From the IMG/VR virus record IMGVR_UViG_3300046530_000052, positions 62,001 through 126,000 of that record: DNA of 64,000 bases; one strand, given 5' to 3'. Positions 58,806-64,000 of this stretch are shown here, in pieces. A program made the position numbers and the translations under genes. This DNA comes from a virus. The notes under the pieces were generated by a model, which ran no database searches, was not told where the DNA came from, and saw only the letters and a list, made by a program, of their open reading frames with translations. Position 1 is the stretch's first letter; every line of letters starts with the position of its first letter.

Positions 58806-60146
58806 ATGGAAATGCCTCGTGCGTTAGCGAACGTCATTGAGTTCGCCAGAACGGTCAACACGTACCAGCAACCCACCATGTCTACGCTGACCGCGATGAT
58901 CATTACACCGGACAACGAACAGATTGAACTGATCATGCCTAAGGGGATGTCTCGTTTCAGTATGTATGCGTTGAACCGCTCGGATGACCTTCGGATCAAA
59001 GGTCAGCTGCAACCTGGTGTCTACATGAACAAGGTGTTAAAGAACAAGGACAACCTGTTTCTCGAAGTTACTGAACGTCAAGGACTGACTCAGGTGACTC
59101 AGAAGTACCGGGCTACTCCTAAGGGTGATGCTAACCCCCAGATGGAAGGTAACAGTGTCAAGCTGGCCAACATGGAAGCTAAGGACTTCTTGAACATTGT
59201 TGAGGTTGAGTTCCAGTTGATGGAACCTGGCTATGCCATCCTGAAGAACAAGATCGTTACTGACAAACACTTGATGGGTACGGTACGGGATGTTCTTTAC
59301 TACCAGCTCATCAAGTTCGGTAAAGAACTGCCGTTGATTGGACCGGATGCGTGGAGAGGTGTTGACATCGAGGAACCTGTGGATAACATCCGCATCTTCC
59401 CAGTGGTTGATATCTCCCCACCTATTCCTTTGAAGGACTTGGGTCAGTGGTTGCAAAACGACGACCAGTTCGGGTTCTACTCCAAAGGCTTCGGGATGTA
59501 TTACCGCAAAGGAATGTGGTACATCTTCCCGTTGTTCAAGATGGGTCGTTACGAAACAGCTCGGAAAGTGCTGAACATCTATCGGGTTCCTCAGGACGTG
59601 CTCCCCACACTGGAGGTGACTCACTTCACTGAAGGCAAGGTAACCACTATCCTGTCTACAGGGACGGCTAAGCATATTGACGGCTCAGACATCGTTAAGC
59701 AGAACAAAGGTACGGGTAAACGTATCGTTAGCTCTGACGCGGTTATGGGTGAGACTGGTGGGTATTACAACAACGGTGTTCACCTGTCCACTCGGGCAGA
59801 CACCTTGAGTGAGTACCAGACGTCCAAGCGGGGGAGTGGTGAGGAAGTAGCGCCATTCGCCAGTGAACCGACTAACAACTTGGCTAAGCACTTGTCCGAT
59901 AACGCTTTCAACGAGGGTAACTTGGAGACCATCCAGTGGATGAACTCTGACCACTCTGTGTTGGAACCCGGGATGGCTGTTCGGTTCTTCTTCCTGACAG
60001 GCGACGTGTTGTCGTACAAAGAAGGAACCTTGCTGGGTGCTCGTACTGAGCATGTTCGTGATCAACAAACCCCTAACGATCTCAAGTTCAGACAGAGTAG
60101 TGCATTGTCTTTGTTCCTGAATGACCAGGTCGTTGAAGTGACTTAA
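58806..60146 (+). CDS. virion structural protein, 446 aa (tail/baseplate candidate)
   Basis: Last gene of the virion block. The N-terminal 140 residues are beta-rich with Lys-Gly turns (LIMPKGMSRFSMYAL). The centre has a long FGFYSKGFGMYYRKGMWYIFP segment broken by turns, unusually aromatic. The last 130 residues are Ser/Thr/Asn-rich, with a final FLNDQVVEVT strand. The composition resembles hub or tube-associated proteins, but this cannot be settled by eye. Weak GGTAA ribosome site. Confidence 0.66.
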   Translation: MEMPRALANVIEFARTVNTYQQPTMSTLTAMIITPDNEQIELIMPKGMSRFSMYALNRSDDLRIKGQLQPGVYMNKVLKNKDNLFLEVTERQGLTQVTQKYRATPKGDANPQMEGNSVKLANMEAKDFLNIVEVEFQLMEPGYAILKNKIVTDKHLMGTVRDVLYYQLIKFGKELPLIGPDAWRGVDIEEPVDNIRIFPVVDISPPIPLKDLGQWLQNDDQFGFYSKGFGMYYRKGMWYIFPLFKMGRYETARKVLNIYRVPQDVLPTLEVTHFTEGKVTTILSTGTAKHIDGSDIVKQNKGTGKRIVSSDAVMGETGGYYNNGVHLSTRADTLSEYQTSKRGSGEEVAPFASEPTNNLAKHLSDNAFNEGNLETIQWMNSDHSVLEPGMAVRFFFLTGDVLSYKEGTLLGARTEHVRDQQTPNDLKFRQSSALSLFLNDQVVEVT

Positions 60147-60226
60147 GTAATTTTTAAGGAGGGTGTTGTTTATATACGGATGGTAAGGAATCTCTGGGGA
60201 AAGGGGATTATTTTGTATTAATAATA
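60147..60226 (+). other. gap with an orphan perfect Shine-Dalgarno and mini-ORF
   Basis: The 245-bp space 60147-60391 has no normal gene. AAGGAGG at 60156-60162 is the best ribosome site in the window, yet only a TTG mini-frame (60166-60186) or a 13-codon frame from ATG 60180 to TAA 60221 (MVRNLWGKGIILY) follows, just before the terminator. Confidence 0.35.
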
Positions 60227-60260
60227 GGGTACTAGCCTAACGGCTAGTACCCCTTCCTTC
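60227..60260 (+). terminator. terminator at the end of the virion block
   Basis: Perfect 11-bp stem GGGTACTAGCC (60227-60237) / GGCTAGTACCC (60242-60252), TAAC loop, then cttccttctatg. Confidence 0.8.
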
Positions 60261-60284
60261 TATGCTCTTATCCCGCTAGGGATT

Positions 60285-60301
60285 TATAGACCTACATCAT
60301 C
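60285..60301 (+). promoter_or_regulatory. early-type promoter element (CCTACATCATC)
   Basis: CCTACATCATC at 60291-60301, preceded by TTTATAGA and followed by GGGAT. It differs from the core by one base (TACAT for TATAT). Gene 60392 starts 91 bp downstream. Confidence 0.5.
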
Positions 60302-60391
60302 GGGATGACTAAAGAGTTAATCTTTATTATTAAACTCAACAGTCTTTATTATTGTAAATTAACCACACCAACCGAAAAGGGAAGAATGGAA

Positions 60392-62428
60392 ATGAGTGAA
60401 GGTAAAAACATTGTTTTGGTAGCCACTGGTTACAGTCGCCGTGAGCTTTCTGAAATTAAGGATAAAATCGGCAGATGTGTAATCCTCAGCTCGATTGGGG
60501 ATGGTCCTATCATTGGGACGATGGAAAAACTCCTACAAGAAGGTTATCAAGTAGTTTCTACGGAAACTATCGAGCCTAGTGGGGATAAGAATAAATTAGT
60601 AGTAGCTGAAGATCTGGATCGCATGATCCTTCGAGAACAACTGAAAGCACTCGGCATCGAGATTGAAGTAGTTGTTGATTCAGATTCAGTCAGCTCTATG
60701 GTCAATGGCTTGCTCGCCCTTCCTTCTACTCATGAGGAGATGAAGAAGATCCTTGGTCATACTCCTTACGAGGGTAATTACGAAAGGGACTGTCACCAGC
60801 TTCTTGGTCAAATCAAAGAGGCTTTCCGTCTGTTCATGATGCGGCATCCAAAGAACGAAGCCCTTCGTGACCTTACTATCGGTCGTCTGGGCAAGGAACT
60901 GACTGAACGTGCTCCTAGCTCCGATGTCAAAGACTCTGCAAAAGAAGCTTCTGTCACAGTCACCGTCGGCGAGGGTGTCAAGAGTGAGGACCTTCTGTTC
61001 GAAATCTTGAAAGAAGTAAAGGGCTTTCGTGAATCGGTTCAGTCGCCTTCTGCTGACGATCGTCGTAACCACGCAATCAGAGAGTTCCTGTCGACTTCCC
61101 AGTTGTCGGTAGAAGCAATCGTCAACGGACTGCGCGCCATTGAGGCCGGGACCACAGAGCAAGCTGGTTCCGATCACTATACCAGAGCTCTCGCAAAGGA
61201 ACGGATCACCAAGGCTATCAACGGTGGACTGAAACACGTCGGTAATGGGAAGAACTTTATCGAGGCTCTAGCCGATGCTTTGCTGGGGGACGAAAAGCAG
61301 GAAACTCGTACGCCTACTACCAAGGAAGAGTTTGTCAGTCTGTTAACCGAAGCGGTAGGTGATGTCGGGGCTGCTCGAGTACTTCCTCCGATCTCCTTGG
61401 ATCGCATGACCGCCAACACTCGTGAGCAGGTTGTCAAACTGTTGAACCCGACCTTTTCTGCGGTGTTCCATGGTCACTATAACGCACATATCCAGACTTT
61501 CAGCACGGAGCAGATCTTTAAGGCCCTCGTTGAAGCATTGGACGGAGATGATAGTGTTGTCAACTTCTACGGGCTGAATACACTCGGGGTTAGCGATAAA
61601 GCAACATTGCGTCATGAACTTTCCCGGGCGCTCGGTATCCATCGGGCTAAAGTGGTCGGTAGTAACAAGCAAAGTTTCTTGGAGGGTCTGATTAACGCTC
61701 TGCAAGAGGATAAGGTAATCGATAGTCACATCGTAGTGAACGGTCTCGGTAACCTGACCGAAGCAGACGGTGTTGAGCTGGTGAATATCCTCAAGCAAGG
61801 TCTTGGTGACTCGGTGTTCGTTGGTCATCAAACCAGAACCGAGAATATCCTCAGGAAGTTACTTGAGGCGGTTTCCGGTGACGAGATCAATCAGGTAACA
61901 CTCCATGATCTGAAATACATTGACAGTCGTGCCAAGCGCAATCTGTGCGCCGCTCTTAAAGTTGGACTAACCAAGTTCGAAGAACTCGAGCAACGGGATA
62001 AGAACTTCGCTATTAACGGAGCTGAGACTGAAAAGAAACCTAACGTGAACCTTACTCTGGGTAAACTCGTTCACGAATGGAAACAGGCTGCCGCTGAAAA
62101 GGGTATTGAAATCAATGAAATGGAGTTGCTCAATCATCTCCTCCAACAAGTCATTGCCCAACATTCCCCTATGTACCGACTGGAAGGTGGTAAGTGGGTT
62201 GAGCGTGTCGTTCCCTTGGCTCGTCCTCTTGACTGGTCTGTAGTTACCCAAAACATACCTGAGCAGGTAACCACTGCTATTGTTTTCGGTAATCACACGT
62301 TCGATTGTACTAAACGTGAAGACGGTAGTGTTAAGGTTACTACTAACCATGGGGATAATAAATCGAGCAACCTTATCATCACCAAAGATGGTTCGGTTAA
62401 GTTCGAAGATCCTGGCTATCTGGGATAG
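60392..62428 (+). CDS. large hypothetical early protein, 678 aa
   Basis: ATG at 60392 is chosen because AAGGGA lies about 10 bases upstream; ATG 60386 is too close to that site. The N-terminal 110 residues look like a compact alpha/beta domain with alternating strands (IVLVATGYSRRELSEI; CVILSSIGDG; LGIEIEVVVDSD), and a long helical body follows. The last 120 residues have a helix (EWKQAAAEKGIEINEMELL) and a beta end. No Walker or nuclease motif recognised. It has its own early-type promoter and terminator and moderate codon bias, so it is probably a free-standing early gene. Function unknown. Confidence 0.75.
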   Translation: MSEGKNIVLVATGYSRRELSEIKDKIGRCVILSSIGDGPIIGTMEKLLQEGYQVVSTETIEPSGDKNKLVVAEDLDRMILREQLKALGIEIEVVVDSDSVSSMVNGLLALPSTHEEMKKILGHTPYEGNYERDCHQLLGQIKEAFRLFMMRHPKNEALRDLTIGRLGKELTERAPSSDVKDSAKEASVTVTVGEGVKSEDLLFEILKEVKGFRESVQSPSADDRRNHAIREFLSTSQLSVEAIVNGLRAIEAGTTEQAGSDHYTRALAKERITKAINGGLKHVGNGKNFIEALADALLGDEKQETRTPTTKEEFVSLLTEAVGDVGAARVLPPISLDRMTANTREQVVKLLNPTFSAVFHGHYNAHIQTFSTEQIFKALVEALDGDDSVVNFYGLNTLGVSDKATLRHELSRALGIHRAKVVGSNKQSFLEGLINALQEDKVIDSHIVVNGLGNLTEADGVELVNILKQGLGDSVFVGHQTRTENILRKLLEAVSGDEINQVTLHDLKYIDSRAKRNLCAALKVGLTKFEELEQRDKNFAINGAETEKKPNVNLTLGKLVHEWKQAAAEKGIEINEMELLNHLLQQVIAQHSPMYRLEGGKWVERVVPLARPLDWSVVTQNIPEQVTTAIVFGNHTFDCTKREDGSVKVTTNHGDNKSSNLIITKDGSVKFEDPGYLG

Positions 62429-62484
62429 TAGTGAATTAAGTAATTAATTACTACACGCACTATAGTAGTACCCCACCACGTAAA

Positions 62485-62514
62485 CCTCTCCTCAGCCTTA
62501 AGGCTGAGGAGAGG
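62485..62514 (+). terminator. 13-bp hairpin, no U-tract
   Basis: CCTCTCCTCAGCC (62485-62497) / GGCTGAGGAGAGG (62502-62514), loop TTAA, continuing as a perfect palindrome. Downstream sequence is taaccactat. Confidence 0.65.
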
Positions 62515-62549
62515 TAACCACTATCTATGCAATTTAAGTTATGCCTTCT

Positions 62550-62566
62550 TTTAAACCTATATCATC
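62550..62566 (+). promoter_or_regulatory. early-type promoter element (CCTATATCATC)
   Basis: TTTTAAACCTATATCATC ends at 62566 and is followed by AGGG: TTTAAA tract plus core, 41 bp before the ATG at 62607. Closest in form to the copy at 60291. Confidence 0.6.
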
Positions 62567-62606
62567 AGGGTAGTCAATCATTCGATTAATGTACCGGAGT
62601 ACCGTT

Positions 62607-63152
62607 ATGGAACTTGTTAATTGCACCCTTGAACAACTTACCGACTTGGTTGGTAATACCGGTATTACCCGTCTCCACCGTATGGGGATTGAGTATCCGG
62701 GTGAAGTATTGAACATCATCTTCGCTGAGACAGGTGATTTCCCGATCATCGATCAATACCCAGCTCAAGCTTTTGTATCTCGCATCAATATGGATACAAG
62801 AGAAATTAGCTACGATAAGAAAGATCCGTTGGCAATCGTTTTCTACCCAGCGATCATGAAAGAACAGCACACAGGGTTTCCAGTAGGCGAGACATTCCTT
62901 AACATCGGTACGCTCTTGCATGAGCTGACACACGTTAAGCAAGTGTTCTCTGGTCGTCTGGAATCCTTGGGTTGGCTTAAGATGAACTGGGAGGGCGTAT
63001 ATCACGAGATCGAGATGAACGGCTACCTTGCCTACCCTTGGGAGAAAGAAGCCTGTATGGAGCAGCTGGAGTGGATTACCCGGGGTAATACCATCATGGC
63101 CGAACTGCACTATAACGGTCTGGTGGAAGCTTCCAAGCAAATCAAACCATAA
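62607..63152 (+). CDS. zinc metallopeptidase-like protein, 181 aa
   Basis: Small zincin: HELTH at 105-109 (HExxH) and further on YPWEKEA (143-149), whose Glu is a plausible third zinc ligand, as in short phage and plasmid peptidases with a Y-x-x-P-x-E-x-E-A signature. ATG at 62607 has GGAG upstream. No signal peptide, so it acts in the cytoplasm. It is a single-gene unit between an early-type promoter and a terminator, which fits an early protease directed at host or phage proteins. The target is unknown. Confidence 0.7.
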   Translation: MELVNCTLEQLTDLVGNTGITRLHRMGIEYPGEVLNIIFAETGDFPIIDQYPAQAFVSRINMDTREISYDKKDPLAIVFYPAIMKEQHTGFPVGETFLNIGTLLHELTHVKQVFSGRLESLGWLKMNWEGVYHEIEMNGYLAYPWEKEACMEQLEWITRGNTIMAELHYNGLVEASKQIKP

Positions 63153-63162
63153 GCATACATAG

Positions 63163-63212
63163 GTACCCTACCAGCCTCTGAGGCTGGTAGGGTACTAATC
63201 TATGTTTTTTTT
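63163..63212. terminator. strong bidirectional terminator
   Basis: Perfect 15-bp stem GTACCCTACCAGCCT (63163-63177) / AGGCTGGTAGGGTAC (63181-63195), CTG loop, then taatctatg and a run of ten T. It separates convergent genes 62607(+) and 63219(-). Confidence 0.9.
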
Positions 63213-63218
63213 TTCGTC

Positions 63219-64000
63219 TTACATCATGTCGTCAGCGTTTTCCAAACCTTTGTTGGTGATCTTCTGTTGCAGGCTTCGTCTGAACATTGGTTTACCCATG
63301 ATGTCATGGAGCAATCCGAACTTAGGGTCCAACCGGTAGAAGAAGAAACGATCGGGCGGAGGAGCGCCTTCACCTCGCATCTTCCCTAGCATGCAGCACC
63401 AGTAACTCGCTTGCTGACCACGAGCCACATGGATGCCCAGCACACAGTCTACTTCGTTAGTGATCTTGGTCGACGTCTCTGTCATCGACTGACCAGCAGT
63501 TTCCCGAATGAAGTAAACCTCACTCTCATCGTCCATCTCTTTCAGCGATCGTTTCGCATCAGGGTTGAGCTGGTGAGGAGTGATGAAACAAATACCACGG
63601 TTGATCATGAACGAACGAACACGACGGTACAGTAGTTGCAACTTGTCAGACTTACTGTCGCCCGGGATCTTGTCGTAGTTCATCAGAGCGAGGTAGTCGT
63701 AACCGTAGAGGATGATCTCGTGACCACGTAGCTCCAGAGTACGAACCCGATCCATCAAACGGTTCATGTCTTCTTTGTTGGACTCGATCTGGTTAATGAC
63801 CAAGAACCAACCGTTCTCTTTAAAAGACTTAGCAATTTCATCAGCAATCGAAATGGCATCGTCATTCAAGAAGTTAGCGTCGTTATCCAACGACGCAGCA
63901 CAACTCAACTTGTACATCCGCTCGAGTACCAAGCCCATCGTGTCTTCCGATGAGTCGAAGCAGATAGTCGGGATCTTGGAAGGATCGCGCAAGAAAGGAG
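63219..64000 (-). CDS. DnaB-type replicative helicase, 5'-truncated by window edge
   Basis: The frame is open through position 64000, so the N-terminus with Walker A is outside. Visible are about 260 residues of a RecA-like motor: an H1a-like FDSSEDT with the catalytic-type Glu, hydrophobic strand and Asp of motif H2 (EIILYGYDYLALM), and the H3 sensor strand FITPHQLNPDAK, as in DnaB ITPHQLN/SQLNR-type motifs. Near the C-terminus comes KMRGEGAPPPDRFFF, corresponding to the K-x-R-x-G-x3 arginine-finger region of motif H4. Role: unwinding of the replication fork. Confidence 0.75.
   Translation of the reverse strand, partial: PFLRDPSKIPTICFDSSEDTMGLVLERMYKLSCAASLDNDANFLNDDAISIADEIAKSFKENGWFLVINQIESNKEDMNRLMDRVRTLELRGHEIILYGYDYLALMNYDKIPGDSKSDKLQLLYRRVRSFMINRGICFITPHQLNPDAKRSLKEMDDESEVYFIRETAGQSMTETSTKITNEVDCVLGIHVARGQQASYWCCMLGKMRGEGAPPPDRFFFYRLDPKFGLLHDIMGKPMFRRSLQQKITNKGLENADDMM

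Noticed and set aside
1-64000. tRNA genes, CRISPR arrays, insertion sequences, homing endonucleases
   Set aside because: Looked for cloverleaf ends, direct repeats, transposase motifs and HNH/GIY-YIG signatures by eye; none convincing.

Overview
This window looks like part of the genome of a nucleus-forming jumbo phage of the phiKZ/EL type (Chimalliviridae). The main evidence is gene content and gene order. A chimallin-like shell gene is followed directly by an RNA polymerase beta'-N subunit carrying NADFDGDQM. Further on come beta-C and beta'-C subunits as separate genes, one beta' fragment of a second polymerase, and a large family of inner-body-type virion proteins with Gly-x-Glu processing sites. 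Host ranges of relatives and the codon use suggest a Pseudomonas-like gamma-proteobacterial host, but nothing in the window proves it. I saw no tRNA gene, CRISPR array or insertion sequence.

Layout. 1-4.3 kb: small unknown genes around the C-terminal half of a family B DNA polymerase. 5.4-25 kb: the nucleus and transcription core, namely the chimallin candidate, beta'-N, an SbcD-like nuclease, a probable ssDNA-binding protein, the positional equivalents of phiKZ gp68, gp69 and gp70, beta-C, beta'-C and an SF2 helicase. 25-27 kb: two tandem paralogues, the second fused to another domain, and an abundant small protein. 27-29.3 kb (minus strand): a vRNAP-type beta' fragment and a partner gene. 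29.3-60 kb: virion genes, with seven or eight related inner-body proteins and two multi-kilobase structural genes on the minus strand. This block is interrupted by the exonuclease half of the DNA polymerase (minus strand) and a membrane zinc protease. 60-64 kb: a large unknown gene, a second zinc protease, and the 5'-truncated end of a DnaB-type helicase.

Regulation. A recurring element with the core CCTATATYAYC and an upstream TTTAA tract precedes 3931, the chimallin candidate, the gp68-like gene, beta-C (twice), 60392 and 62607. It contains or closely matches the TATATTAC early-promoter motif known from phiKZ-type phages. I did not find it in the virion block, so that block is probably read from late promoters I cannot identify. 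Gene blocks usually end in long perfect hairpins, some with U-tracts and several without.

How it fits together. A virion-carried polymerase (one fragment here) would read the early promoters. The chimallin candidate would build the nuclear shell, and the split non-virion polymerase would then transcribe the virion block. The bipartite DNA polymerase, helicases, SbcD-like nuclease and SSB candidate would replicate DNA inside the shell. Most interesting for follow-up: the split DNA polymerase, the shared Trp-Gly C-termini of two nucleus-region proteins, the apparently broken start codon at 31883, the stop-loss fusion at 26025, and the protease-site/amphipathic-helix architecture of the inner-body family. 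All function calls come from reading motifs by eye and gene order recalled from phiKZ; no database search was run.
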